Shown: positions 25,636 to 34,332 of the stretch, in pieces
Numbering within the stretch: the first letter of the stretch is position 1
How the letters are laid out: every line of letters starts with the position of its first letter
DNA from: VAZQ01 sp963725065
Lineage (GTDB): Bacteria > Pseudomonadota > Alphaproteobacteria > Rhizobiales > Xanthobacteraceae
DNA length: 64,000 nucleotides
Assembly: GCA_963725065.1 (NCBI GenBank)
Contig: CAVRXD010000018.1
Span: 1 to 64,000 of the forward strand
Direction: 5' to 3'
Notes under the pieces: generated by a model
Database searches by the model: none
Told to the model about the DNA's origin: nothing
The model's input: only the letters and a program-made list of their open reading frames with translations
Translations under genes and position numbers: made by a program

Positions 25636-26085
25636 TTAGGCCGGCGGCGGCAGGAACATCACCTCGTGCTTGGCGGCGAGTGCGACCACCTCCTCGGGCT
25701 TCTGCTCCTTCATGCTGTGGATCGCCCAGAACAGGTCGTACAGGGCGCGCGTGGGGGTGACCCAGAAGAAGCACTTCGTGGGCTGATCCGACTTGTTGAA
25801 GATGCCGTGCGGGATGCCCAGCGGCAGCCTGATCAGGTCACCCGGGCCGGCCACGAAATCCTTGCCATCGATCATCAGGTCGAAGCGACCCTCGAACATA
25901 TAGATGAACTCGTCCTGCGTCGGATGGATGTGGGGCGGCACGAAGGTGCCGGGCGGAAAAATGGCGTGCCAGGCAAACGAATTCTCGCTGAGCTGCTTCG
26001 GTACGTAGGTTTGACCGAGGATGTTCCAGACGATGCCGTCGATGCCGGTATTGGCCTTGGTGATGCCTGCGGTGAGCGGTTGCAT
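25636..26085 (-). CDS. Cupin-domain protein
   Basis: 149 aa with one cupin barrel. Motif 1 PPGTFVPPHIHPTQDEFIYM (about 44-63) keeps two His and one Glu as metal ligands and motif 2 GDLIRLPLGIPHGIFN (about 83-98) supplies the third His. Such proteins are dioxygenases, isomerases or small-molecule binders. C-terminal about 40 residues are helical. Its position between a flavin monooxygenase and a Liv uptake system suggests a role in breakdown of a ring compound. Confidence 0.85.
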   Translation of the reverse strand: MQPLTAGITKANTGIDGIVWNILGQTYVPKQLSENSFAWHAIFPPGTFVPPHIHPTQDEFIYMFEGRFDLMIDGKDFVAGPGDLIRLPLGIPHGIFNKSDQPTKCFFWVTPTRALYDLFWAIHSMKEQKPEEVVALAAKHEVMFLPPPA

Positions 26086-26420
26086 TACGCGCGAACTCCC
26101 TGGCTGGTCTGTCGCTCTCTCGTGTCCCTATTCCGAGGTTCGCACTTCTGGCAGCACGCTCCGATGCGAACTGCGGAATCAGAAGGACCGCGCACGCCAT
26201 TCAACCACGAAAGACCCGTCGCCGAAACCAGACGAAACGGCGCTAGCTTGCCGGATGGTTCGAGCCCGCGGCACGCGTCTTGCACGCGCATCGACCCCAA
26301 GCGCCCTTCCCACGGGACGGGTTTCGAATCTAGACTATCGACAACGCTTGCTTGATCGCGGATCACCCGACTGGGCAGATGATCCCCTTTATTCCAGACA
26401 GACCCTGACAGGAGATGGAC
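26086..26420. other. Intergenic region between cupin and Liv operon
   Basis: 335 bases between divergent genes; it must contain promoters for both. Short overlapping frames here have no ribosome sites. No clear palindrome or -35/-10 pair stood out. Confidence 0.5.
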
Positions 26421-27587
26421 ATGAAGACATTCGTCCTGCTCGCCGCCGCGGCGGTCATTCTGGGAGGGACCGGGGCGCAAGGGCAGGAAAAGCTCAAGAT
26501 CGGCATCATTGCCACACTCTCCGGGCCGCCGGCCGTGCTCGGTCAGCAGCTTCGCAACGGCTTCAATCTTGCGGTCAAGGATCTCATCGGCAAGCTCGGC
26601 GGGCGCGATGTCGAAGTGATCGTTGCTGACGACGAGCTCAAGCCCGACCTCGCCGTGAACAAGGTCAAGGCGTTGGTCGATCGCGACAAGGTCGATTTCG
26701 TGGTCGGCCCGATCTTTTCCAACATTCTCGCGGCGATCATGAAACCCGTGACCGAGGGCGGCGCTATCCTGATCAGCCCCAATGCCGGCACCTCGAACTT
26801 CGCCGGCAAGGAGTGCAATCCGAACTTCTTCGTCACCTCCTACCAGAACGATCAGGTCTTCGCGGTCTCGGGCAAGCATGCCCAGGACACCGGCATCAAG
26901 AAAGCGTTCCTGATGGCGCCCAACTACCAAGCGGGCAAGGACGCGCTTGCAGGCTTCAAGGCTTTCTTCAAGGGCGACATCGCGGACGAGGTTTACGTAC
27001 CGTTGAACCAGCTCGATTTCTCGGCCGAGCTCGCCAAGATCGCGGCCGCGAAGCCCGATGCCATCTACGTCTTCCTGCCAGGCGGAATGGGCGTAAATTT
27101 CGTCAAGCAGTTCCGGCAGGCGGGACTTGCCAACAACGTCACATTCCTTTCCGCCTTCACCGTTGATGAATCGACGCTGCCGGCCCAGCAGGATGCCGCG
27201 CTTGGTTTCTTCGGCGGAGCGAACTGGGCGCCCGATCTCGACAATCCGCAGAACAAGCGCTTCGTCGCCGCCTACGAGAAGGAGTTCGGCGCGGTCCCCG
27301 CGACCTACGCGTTCCAGGCCTATGACGCGGCGCTCCTCATCGACAGCGCCGTGCGCCAGGTGCAGGGTAACGTCGCCAACCGCGAGGCGTTACGGGCCGC
27401 CATGATGAAGGCCGAGTTCGCCTCGTTGCGTGGCGGTTTCAAGTTCAACACCAACCATTATCCGATCCAGGACTTCTACCTGGTCAAGGTCGCCAAGCGC
27501 GCCGACGGCAAGTTCGAGACCCAGATCGTCAAGAAGGTGTTCGAGAACTATGCCGATCCCCATGCCAAGGACTGTGCGATGAAGTGA
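26421..27587 (+). CDS. Liv-type ABC transporter substrate-binding protein
   Basis: 388 aa. The start is put at the second ATG (MKTFVLLAAAAVILGG) because AGGAG ends directly against the first one and stands seven bases before this one. Signal peptide about 1-23; then KLKIGIIATLSGPPAVLGQQ, VEVIVADDELKPDLAVNKV and ALIDSAVRQVQG typical of amide/branched-chain-type receptors. First gene of a complete five-gene uptake operon. The receptor subgroup is common beside aromatic catabolism genes in this bacterial group; ligand unknown. Confidence 0.92.
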   Translation: MKTFVLLAAAAVILGGTGAQGQEKLKIGIIATLSGPPAVLGQQLRNGFNLAVKDLIGKLGGRDVEVIVADDELKPDLAVNKVKALVDRDKVDFVVGPIFSNILAAIMKPVTEGGAILISPNAGTSNFAGKECNPNFFVTSYQNDQVFAVSGKHAQDTGIKKAFLMAPNYQAGKDALAGFKAFFKGDIADEVYVPLNQLDFSAELAKIAAAKPDAIYVFLPGGMGVNFVKQFRQAGLANNVTFLSAFTVDESTLPAQQDAALGFFGGANWAPDLDNPQNKRFVAAYEKEFGAVPATYAFQAYDAALLIDSAVRQVQGNVANREALRAAMMKAEFASLRGGFKFNTNHYPIQDFYLVKVAKRADGKFETQIVKKVFENYADPHAKDCAMK

Positions 27588-27735
27588 GGCGCGCCGCCCG
27601 CAAGGGCGGCGTTAGACCCACGCCTCGGGATTGAACTTGCCGCGCGATGTGCGCGAACTTCGGGTTCGGCGCACTAGTTCGGATGGCTCAAGGGCGCGCG
27701 CCGAGATCGCGACCCGCTCGCGGATCACTCAATCC

Positions 27736-28659
27736 ATGTCCACCACCCTTCTCGTGGTTCAGACCCTCAACGGGCTGCAGCTCGGCGTCCTTCTGTTCCT
27801 GATCGCAGCCGGCCTTACGCTGGTGTTCGGCGTGATGGATTTCATCAATCTCGCCCATGGCGTCCAGTACATGCTCGGCGCCTATCTCGCGGTGACCTTC
27901 TTCGCGCTCACCGGAAGCTTTTTGGCGGCGCTCATCCTGGCGCTCGCCGCCGCCCTCCTGTGCGGGCTGCTGCTCGAATTCCTGGTGTTTCGCCATCTCT
28001 ACGGCCGCGATCACCTCGACCATGTCATCGCAACGTTCGGCATCATTCTGTTCATCAATCACGGGGTGAAGATCGTCTGGGGCGCGGCGCCGCTCAGCCT
28101 GCCGATCCCCGACCTGTTCTCGGGGTCGGTGCAGCTCGCCGACGGGTTGCTCTATCCGGTGTGGCGACTTGTCACCATCGGGTCGGGGCTGGCGGTTGCG
28201 GCGCTGCTTTACGTTCTCGTGTCCCACACCCGGATCGGCATGCTGGTGCGCGCAGGGGCGACCAACGCCGCGATGGTGTCGGCCCTCGGTGTCGATATCC
28301 GGCGCCTGTTTCTGATCGTGTTCGGCTTCGGCGCGATGCTTGCGGGCTTCGCCGGCATCATGATCGCGCCCATCCTGTCGGTCGATCCTGGAATGGGCGA
28401 TACCATCCTCATCCTCGCATTTGTGGTCATCGTCATCGGCGGCATCGGTTCGATCCGCGGCGCCTTTCTGGCGGCACTGCTCATCGGACTGGTCGATACG
28501 CTCGGACGCTCGTTCTCGGTCGACATCCTGCGCCTGGTCATGGGGCCGTCGCCCGCCCGCACCGTAGGTCCGGCGCTCGCCTCGATGCTGATCTACCTGC
28601 TGATGGCGGTCGTGCTCTATGTCCGGCCATCCGGGCTGTTCCCGGCGAAAGGCCGCTGA
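27736..28659 (+). CDS. livH: Branched-chain-type ABC permease LivH
   Basis: 307-aa inner membrane permease with about eight hydrophobic helices. Family signatures: LVFGVMDFINLAHGVQYMLGAYLA (given here in part: VFGVMDFINLAHG) and the cytoplasmic coupling loop AMVSALGVDIRRLFLIVFGF that contacts the ATPases. The start ATG 27736 gives the normal N terminus; an in-frame start 105 bases earlier adds an unrelated Arg-rich stretch. Stop and livM start are one base apart. Confidence 0.93.
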   Translation: MSTTLLVVQTLNGLQLGVLLFLIAAGLTLVFGVMDFINLAHGVQYMLGAYLAVTFFALTGSFLAALILALAAALLCGLLLEFLVFRHLYGRDHLDHVIATFGIILFINHGVKIVWGAAPLSLPIPDLFSGSVQLADGLLYPVWRLVTIGSGLAVAALLYVLVSHTRIGMLVRAGATNAAMVSALGVDIRRLFLIVFGFGAMLAGFAGIMIAPILSVDPGMGDTILILAFVVIVIGGIGSIRGAFLAALLIGLVDTLGRSFSVDILRLVMGPSPARTVGPALASMLIYLLMAVVLYVRPSGLFPAKGR

Positions 28660-28660
28660 A

Positions 28661-29650
28661 ATGCCGCCGGCGCTTTCGCTTGCAACATCTCCAACGCCGA
28701 CGCGCCGACGGCTCGAGGTCTTGCCGATCGGCATCTTCCTGGCGTTCGCGGTGCTGCCGGCGGCGGCGCCGTTGGCGGGTGGCGAGCATCTGCTCAGCCT
28801 GGGGTCGCGGGTGATGATCTTCGCGATTGCTGCGGTCGCGCTCGATCTCCTGGTCGGCTACGGCGCGCTGATCTCGTTCGGCCACGCCGCCTTCATCGGG
28901 CTTGGCGCCTATGCCGTCGGCATTCTCGCCGCGCATGGGATCGGCGATGCGCTGGTCTCGCTCCCGGTCGCGCTCGCGGTCGCGGCGCTTTACGCGTTCT
29001 TGACCGGCATCGTCTGCCTGCGCACCAAGGGCGTCTACTTCATCATGATCACGCTCGCCTTCGGCCAGATGGCCTTCTTCACGGCGAGCTCGCTCGCCCC
29101 ATACGGGGGCGATGACGGCCTCACGATCGCGGCTCGCAGCACGTTCGCCGGCTTCCCGCTGCTCAAGAATGAACGCGCGTTCTATTATGTCGTATTCGTC
29201 GCTCTCCTTGGCACTTATCTTTTTTGCCGCGCGCTCGTCGGCTCGCGCTTCGGCCGTGTTCTGCGCGGCGCGAAAGAGAACCCTGTCCGGATGGCAGCGA
29301 TGGGATTCGACGTCTACCGCTTTCAGCTCGCGACCTATGTGATCGCGGGCATGCTCGGAGGTCTGTCCGGCTTCCTGCTCGCCAATGCCAGCGAGTTCGT
29401 AAGCCCCGCCTACATGTCCTGGCAGCGCTCGGGTGAATTGATCGTCATGGTGCTGCTCGGCGGGCTGGGCTCGCTCAACGGCGCGATCATCGGCACCGCC
29501 GCCTATCTTCTGACCGAGGAGTGGCTGTCCGGCTTCACCGAGGATTGGAAGGTGATCTTCGGGCCAGTGCTCGTGCTCGTCGTCCTGTTCGCGCGCGGGG
29601 GTCTCATCGGCGTCACGGCCGAGCTGTGGCGGAGGTTAGGCCGTGACTGA
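28661..29650 (+). CDS. livM: Branched-chain-type ABC permease LivM
   Basis: 329 aa, second permease of the importer. Signatures: LLVGYGALISFGHAAFIGLG (about 59-78), TKGVYFIMITLAFGQM, and the coupling loop NPVRMAAMGFDVYRFQLATY. About nine helices. ATG 28661 with GAAAGG upstream. Its 3' end overlaps the livG start by eight bases. Confidence 0.93.
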   Translation: MPPALSLATSPTPTRRRLEVLPIGIFLAFAVLPAAAPLAGGEHLLSLGSRVMIFAIAAVALDLLVGYGALISFGHAAFIGLGAYAVGILAAHGIGDALVSLPVALAVAALYAFLTGIVCLRTKGVYFIMITLAFGQMAFFTASSLAPYGGDDGLTIAARSTFAGFPLLKNERAFYYVVFVALLGTYLFCRALVGSRFGRVLRGAKENPVRMAAMGFDVYRFQLATYVIAGMLGGLSGFLLANASEFVSPAYMSWQRSGELIVMVLLGGLGSLNGAIIGTAAYLLTEEWLSGFTEDWKVIFGPVLVLVVLFARGGLIGVTAELWRRLGRD

Positions 29651-30395
29651 AGCAATGCTGCGCCTCGAGGGGCTGCGGAAGAAATTCGGTGCCCTCGTCG
29701 TCACCGATGACCTGACCTTCGACGTCAGGCCGAACGAATTGCACGCCGTCATCGGGCCGAACGGCGCCGGCAAGACGACGCTGATCAATCAGATTTCCGG
29801 GCTGGTTGCGCCCGATGCCGGCAGCATTGTGTTTGCCGGCCGTGATATCACGACCCTGCCGATGCACGCGCGCGCGGGAATGGGCTTGGCGCGAACGTTC
29901 CAGGTCAGCTCGATCCTTCCCGGCTTCTCGGCGCTCGAAAACGTCGCGCTCGCGGTGCAAGCGCGCAGCGGCTCGAGCTTCCGCCTCCTGGGCGGCGCGG
30001 CCACGGAGCCCGCGTTGAACGGGCCGGCAATGGCGGCGCTGGCCGATGTCGGCTTGGCCGAGCGCGCGCTCACGCCCGCGGGGCAGCTCTCGCATGGGGA
30101 AAAACGGGCGCTCGAACTCGCCATTGCGCTCGCGATGGAGCCGAAACTGCTGTTGCTCGATGAGCCGATGGCCGGCACCGGGCGCGACGAGACCACGCGC
30201 CTCGTTCGCGTGCTGGGGCAGCTCAAAGGACGGTTCTCGGTCGTGCTGGTCGAGCATGACATGACGGCCGTGTTCGCGCTTGCCGACCGTATTTCGGTGT
30301 TGATCTACGGCCACATCATCGCAACCGGCGCGCCCGCCGAGGTCCGTGCTGATCCGCGGGTGGTCGCCGCCTATCTCGGCGACGAGATGGAGTGA
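29643..30395 (+). CDS. livG: Branched-chain-type ABC ATPase LivG
   Basis: 250-aa ATPase starting at GTG inside the end of livM. Walker A GPNGAGKTT (about 38-46), then the LivG-type GLARTFQV Q-loop, signature LSHGEKRALELAIALAMEPK (variant LSHGEKR for LSGGQ), Walker B LLLLDEPMAGTG. One of two nucleotide-binding subunits of the uptake system. Confidence 0.94.
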   Translation: MTEAMLRLEGLRKKFGALVVTDDLTFDVRPNELHAVIGPNGAGKTTLINQISGLVAPDAGSIVFAGRDITTLPMHARAGMGLARTFQVSSILPGFSALENVALAVQARSGSSFRLLGGAATEPALNGPAMAALADVGLAERALTPAGQLSHGEKRALELAIALAMEPKLLLLDEPMAGTGRDETTRLVRVLGQLKGRFSVVLVEHDMTAVFALADRISVLIYGHIIATGAPAEVRADPRVVAAYLGDEME

Positions 30396-30402
30396 GGGCG
30401 CG

Positions 30403-31095
30403 ATGCTTGCCGTGGAGCATCTGCAATCCGCGTACGGCCCCGCGCAGGTGCTGTTCGACATCGGATTCAGGGTCGGCGCCGGCGAGGTGGTCACCTTGCT
30501 GGGCCGCAACGGCATGGGCAAGACCACCACCATTCAGACCATCATGGGCCTGTTGCCCGCCACCGGCGGCAGCGCGGTCTTCGACGACCTGTCTCTCGTC
30601 GGCCTGCCTCCCCACCGGATCGCGCAGGCGGGTCTCGGGCTCGTGCCCGAGGGCCGGCAAATCTTTCCGACGCTCACCGTCGAGGAAAACCTGATCGCGA
30701 CCGCGGCCTCGCGCTTCGCGGCCCCGCGCTGGACGCTCGACGCGATCTACGATTTTTTTCCCCAACTCGCCGGACGGCGGCAGCACATGGGCAACGAGCT
30801 GTCCGGGGGTGAACAGCAGATGCTGGCGATCGGGCGCGCCTTGATGACAAATCCCAAGCTGCTCATTCTCGACGAGGCAACCGAAGGGCTGGCGCCGATG
30901 CTGCGGCTCGACATCTGGAAATGTCTCGCACGCCTGAAGGACGAAGGCCAAGCCATCCTGATCGTCGACAAGCACCTCAGCGCTCTGGTGAAGCTCGCGG
31001 ACCGGCACACCATCATCGAGAAGGGGCATGTGGTGTGGTCCGGTACCTCGGCGGCGTTGGACCGCGATATCGTGCAACGCTATCTGCAGGTGTGA
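30403..31095 (+). CDS. livF: Branched-chain-type ABC ATPase LivF
   Basis: 230 aa. Walker A GRNGMGKTT (about 34-42), GLVPEGRQIFPTLTVEENL (Q-loop region typical of LivF), signature LSGGEQQMLAIGRALMTNPK and Walker B LLILDEATEGLAP. Pairs with LivG. ATG lies seven bases after the livG stop. Ends the transporter operon; a MarR regulator follows on the same strand after 85 bases. Confidence 0.94.
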   Translation: MLAVEHLQSAYGPAQVLFDIGFRVGAGEVVTLLGRNGMGKTTTIQTIMGLLPATGGSAVFDDLSLVGLPPHRIAQAGLGLVPEGRQIFPTLTVEENLIATAASRFAAPRWTLDAIYDFFPQLAGRRQHMGNELSGGEQQMLAIGRALMTNPKLLILDEATEGLAPMLRLDIWKCLARLKDEGQAILIVDKHLSALVKLADRHTIIEKGHVVWSGTSAALDRDIVQRYLQV

Positions 31096-31180
31096 CGCCC
31101 GGCCGTCATGTTGCCCGCGCTCCTTTGCTAACGGCACCGCCGTCACGTATGTTTGAGGCTTCCTTCCGGTCCGTCACGAC

Positions 31181-31765
31181 ATGCCGAAATCCAGACCCGT
31201 CGACACTGCGCCGCATGGCGAGCCAGCGAAAAGCATCGGGTCGATCGTCAACGACCTGGCGCGGCAATTCAAAGTCAGCTTCGATCGTCAGGCCCATTCG
31301 CTGGGCCTCACGCGGCCGCAATGGCAGCTGCTGCTCCACCTGCACCGTCACGAAGGCATGACGCAGACGCAATTGGCGGCCGCGCTCGAACTCAGCGTCC
31401 CGACCGTCGCCAATCTCGTCCATCGCCTGGTCGCACGCGGCTGGATCGAGATCCGGATCGACCCCGCGCACCGGCTCAACAAGTATCTTTATCTGCTGCC
31501 CACCGCGCATCCGTCACTGCGGGAAGTGCATCAGCTCGCGCACAAGGTCGACACCCAATCCCTGCACGGCATGCGTGCGCAGGACATCGCCCAGCTGCTG
31601 GAGCTGCTTGCGCGCATGAAACGCAATCTCGGCGCGGTGCGAAGGAAGGACACGGTCGCGGCGCCGATCGCCAACGGCCGGCGCGCGCCGGCTCCGCCGA
31701 AGGACCGCAACCACCTGGTCGCGGCGCCGCCGGTCAGGCGCAAAGCTCGAAGACCGGGAAGTTGA
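31181..31765 (+). CDS. MarR family transcriptional regulator
   Basis: 194 aa; winged-helix core at about residues 30-135: LGLTRPQWQLLLHLHRHEGM, QTQLAAALELSVPTVANLVH (recognition helix) and the wing RGWIEIRIDPAHRLNKYLYL. About 45 extra C-terminal residues are basic and low complexity. Its 3' end overlaps the convergent DUF35 gene by 32 bases. It lies between the Liv operon and the acyl-CoA cluster and is the best candidate to bind the two TTAGC palindromes 2.2 kb downstream. MarR proteins near CoA-ligase or transferase genes often sense aromatic acids or their CoA esters. Confidence 0.9.
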   Translation: MPKSRPVDTAPHGEPAKSIGSIVNDLARQFKVSFDRQAHSLGLTRPQWQLLLHLHRHEGMTQTQLAAALELSVPTVANLVHRLVARGWIEIRIDPAHRLNKYLYLLPTAHPSLREVHQLAHKVDTQSLHGMRAQDIAQLLELLARMKRNLGAVRRKDTVAAPIANGRRAPAPPKDRNHLVAAPPVRRKARRPGS

Positions 31766-32159
31766 AACCCCCGCCGACGGGCGCCCAGGCCAGGCGCACG
31801 CGCGAGCCGACGCGAACGTCGTCCGGACCGCACTCCACGACATTGCTCATCAGTCGCACCTTCTCGTCCAGCTCGATGGTCGCGACGATGTAAGGCTCGC
31901 GACCGCGAAACGCCGGCGGCGCGCGATGCGTCACGGTAAACGCGTAGACTTGGCCGGCGCCCGCGACTGCGCGCCACTCGATGGTCTTGCGGCCGGTATA
32001 GATGCTCACGGGCCGCGGATAGTGCTGGAATTTCTGTGCCACCGTGCAGTACTGCAGCAACAAGCGTCGCTCGCGCGTGGCCTCCCAGAATGGCCGGCTG
32101 AAGCCGGTTGGTTCCGGGCTCGGGCGTTGCCACGCATCGGCCGTCACATCGTTGTTCAC
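31734..32159 (-). CDS. DUF35 (OB-fold) acyl-CoA-associated protein
   Basis: 141 aa, GTG start with GGAGGG seven bases upstream, overlapping the thiolase-like stop by four bases (GTGA). Built as an N-terminal helix and rubredoxin-like zinc ribbon, then an OB fold (EWRAVAGAGQVYAFTVTHRA, about 56-75). The ribbon is degenerate: only the first of four Cys remains (YCTVAQ, then SIYTG instead of CPxCG). DUF35 proteins bind and support thiolase-like enzymes and MaoC hydratases acting on CoA esters, for example in steroid side-chain cleavage. Coupling to the thiolase-like gene supports a stable complex. Confidence 0.86.
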   Translation of the reverse strand: MNNDVTADAWQRPSPEPTGFSRPFWEATRERRLLLQYCTVAQKFQHYPRPVSIYTGRKTIEWRAVAGAGQVYAFTVTHRAPPAFRGREPYIVATIELDEKVRLMSNVVECGPDDVRVGSRVRLAWAPVGGGFNFPVFELCA

Positions 32160-33325
32160 GCTGCGCCCTCCAGAACCATCACCGCACTCATGCTCCAGTT
32201 GCGGATATACGGGATCGAGCCGATCCCGGTGACCATGGCATTGCGCGGATTCGCGACTTGCCGTGCGCCGCCCTCGCCGCGCAGCTGCCGCACCGCCTCG
32301 ACGAAATTGAGCCCGCCGCCCGCCAGTCCGGCCTGACCGCACGAAATCTGTCCGCCGCCGGTATTGATCGGGAGCGCGCCGCGATGCGAGAGGTCAGTCT
32401 CGAGCACAAATCGACGGCCTTCACCCGGCCGGCAGAACCCGAGCGCCTCGAGCTGCAGCACGATCGCGATCAGAAAATCGTCATACGGCTGCAGCATCGC
32501 GATGTCGGCGGCGCGCAGTCCGCTCTCGCGCAGCGCCTTCGCGCCGGCAACCGCGTGCCCGCAACGGGTGATGTCGGGCACCGGGTCGGCGATCTCATGA
32601 TTGGTGCGTTCGCCGAAGCCGCGGATACGCACGGCCCGCTCCGCGAGCGCGCCGGCATCGCGCCGCGACGTTACCAGCACGGCATTGGCGCCGTCGCAGC
32701 TCATGACGCAGTCCAGCAGGTTGATCGGCGTGGAAATCTGCCGCGCCGCCAGGTACTCCTCTGCCGTCAACGGTTTGCGGAGCTTGGCACACGCGTTGTC
32801 GTTGAGCAGCGCATGCTGGCGCTGGGTGACCGCAAGCTTGGCGAGTGCGTCCTGCACCGGACCGTATTGCGCCTCGTAGCGCGAAGACAGCAGGCCGAAC
32901 ACGCCCGGCGGACCCATGAGACCGACCGGGTCCTGCCACTCCGGCCGGTATCCGCGTGGATCGGAGCGGTTGACGGTGGAGGGGGCGTCGGCGGCAATGA
33001 CGACGACACGGCGGCAGGCGCCGGCGCGGATCGCGAGCGCGGCGCGCGCTACGCCTGCGATGAACGATGCGCCGCCCAGATCCATCCCCTGGCAGAAGTC
33101 GAGCTCGAGCCCGAGCGCGTCGGACAGGTAGACCGACCAGAACGGATTGGTCGCCTCGGTCGTCGAGGCGCAGGCGACGAGCCCGTCGATGGCATCGTTG
33201 TCGAGCGCGGCGGATTCCAGAAGTTGGGCATGCACGTCGCCCGCGAGGTCGAAAACGCTGCGCCCGCTCGCCACGGTGTAGGGGGTCTCGGCGAAGCCGA
33301 CGATGAGCGGTTCGTTCTGATCCAA
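32156..33325 (-). CDS. Thiolase-like protein, active-site Cys and His missing
   Basis: 389 aa thiolase-superfamily protein. TTG 33325 is chosen: GGAGG lies seven bases upstream and the protein then opens with EPLIVGFAETPYTV. Thiolases have a nucleophilic Cys in a C-x-S-G loop near residue 85-90; here the loop reads MDLGGASFIAGVARAALAI with Ala86 at that place. The C-terminal GHP catalytic His is also replaced (GGGQISCGQAGLAGG). Such SCP-x/Ltp2-like proteins with a DUF35 partner are retro-aldolases in sterol side-chain degradation rather than CoA-dependent thiolases. It probably cleaves a beta-hydroxyacyl-CoA made by the neighbouring hydratase. Substrate unknown. Confidence 0.85.
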   Translation of the reverse strand: MDQNEPLIVGFAETPYTVASGRSVFDLAGDVHAQLLESAALDNDAIDGLVACASTTEATNPFWSVYLSDALGLELDFCQGMDLGGASFIAGVARAALAIRAGACRRVVVIAADAPSTVNRSDPRGYRPEWQDPVGLMGPPGVFGLLSSRYEAQYGPVQDALAKLAVTQRQHALLNDNACAKLRKPLTAEEYLAARQISTPINLLDCVMSCDGANAVLVTSRRDAGALAERAVRIRGFGERTNHEIADPVPDITRCGHAVAGAKALRESGLRAADIAMLQPYDDFLIAIVLQLEALGFCRPGEGRRFVLETDLSHRGALPINTGGGQISCGQAGLAGGGLNFVEAVRQLRGEGGARQVANPRNAMVTGIGSIPYIRNWSMSAVMVLEGAA

Positions 33326-33357
33326 GTCATCGCCTCCGGGCTGCGGCAAAATTTCTG

Positions 33358-33383
33358 TTAGCGAGCTAAATTAGCATGCTAAT
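33358..33383. promoter_or_regulatory. Tandem MarR-type operators in the divergent promoter
   Basis: TTAGCGAGCTAA (33358-33369) and TTAGCATGCTAA (33371-33382) are two palindromes with the same TTAGC-N2-GCTAA form, one base apart; the second extends to 14 bp as ATTAGCATGCTAAT. They lie in the 110 bases between the starts of the thiolase-like gene (minus) and the hydratase gene (plus), so one protein bound here could control both arms. Confidence 0.78.
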
Positions 33384-33435
33384 ATCAAGCCGGGAGAGCC
33401 CGCGGTCAAGACGGGCGCGCCGAGCGAGGAACGCC

Positions 33436-34314
33436 ATGGATCTCGAGACCTTGGAAACCGGCCTGCGCCGGGCGGTCGGCCGGCGCAAGGTGACCGAGGA
33501 TTACGTCGCCGCGTCGCTGGTCGAAAGACTTGCCGTCACGCTCGACTGCGACTTGCCGACGCCGCGCATCGGCGAAGCTCTGCCACCGGGCTGGCATACG
33601 ATCTTCTGCCTGCAGGCGCCACCCAGGGCGGCGCTCGGCGACGACGGTCTGCCACGGCAGTACGATCTCATTCCGCCCGTTGCCATGCAGCGGCGCCTGT
33701 TCGGCGGCGCGCGCCTCGAGTTTCACGGCCGGCTCGTGGTCGGCGAGCCGGTGCGATGCGAAAGCGAGCTCTCCGAAACCAAGGTGCGCTCGACCGCCAC
33801 CGCGCATCTCGCCATCGCGACCTTGCGCCACCGCTTCTTCGGGCCCGCCGGGCTGGCCGTGGTCGAGGAACAGGACATCATCCACATGGACGTGGTGGAG
33901 GGCGCCACGGAGAAAGCCCCCGGCGCGCGCGAGGGCCGACCGAGCCCGACGTGGCAGCGCGCCATAATGCCCGATGCGCTGACCCTGTTTCGATTCTCGG
34001 CGATGACCTTCAACAGTCACCGAATTCATTATGACGCCCCCTATGCCGAGAACGTCGAAAAGCTTCCCGGGCTGGTCGTACAAGGCAAGCTGATCGCGCT
34101 GCAACTGCTGGAAACCATGCGCCGCGCGGCGCCCGGCGCCGAGCTCACGCATTTCGCGTATCGTTCGGCGCAGCCGTTATACGCCGGCCACCGCTGCACC
34201 CTTGCCGTCAAGCTCGGCGACGGAGGAAACGACGCGCGACTGTGGGCAGAGGACGAAGCCGGCGCTGTGGTGCAGACTGCCTCGCTCACCCTCGCCAGGC
34301 CAATCCATGGCTGA
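33436..34314 (+). CDS. MaoC-like double hot-dog acyl-CoA hydratase
   Basis: 292 aa, resembling the FAS1-type/MaoC N-terminal dehydratase family that includes mesaconyl-CoA and itaconyl-CoA hydratases. First half has QYDLIPPVAMQRRLFGGARL and GRLVVGEPVRCESE; second half has the hydratase-like FRFSAMTFNSHRIHYDAPYA (about 195-214), where Asn and His correspond to the usual catalytic Asp/Asn-His pair, and LVVQGKLIALQLLE. It would hydrate an enoyl-CoA. First gene of the plus-strand arm; ATG 33436 has a GAGGA-type site. Confidence 0.87.
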   Translation: MDLETLETGLRRAVGRRKVTEDYVAASLVERLAVTLDCDLPTPRIGEALPPGWHTIFCLQAPPRAALGDDGLPRQYDLIPPVAMQRRLFGGARLEFHGRLVVGEPVRCESELSETKVRSTATAHLAIATLRHRFFGPAGLAVVEEQDIIHMDVVEGATEKAPGAREGRPSPTWQRAIMPDALTLFRFSAMTFNSHRIHYDAPYAENVEKLPGLVVQGKLIALQLLETMRRAAPGAELTHFAYRSAQPLYAGHRCTLAVKLGDGGNDARLWAEDEAGAVVQTASLTLARPIHG

Positions 34315-34332
34315 CCGCGAAAGGAGGATGTG

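Noticed and set aside
32108..33361. 417-codon open frame on the plus strand
   Set aside because: Antisense to the thiolase-like gene; no domain in its translation.
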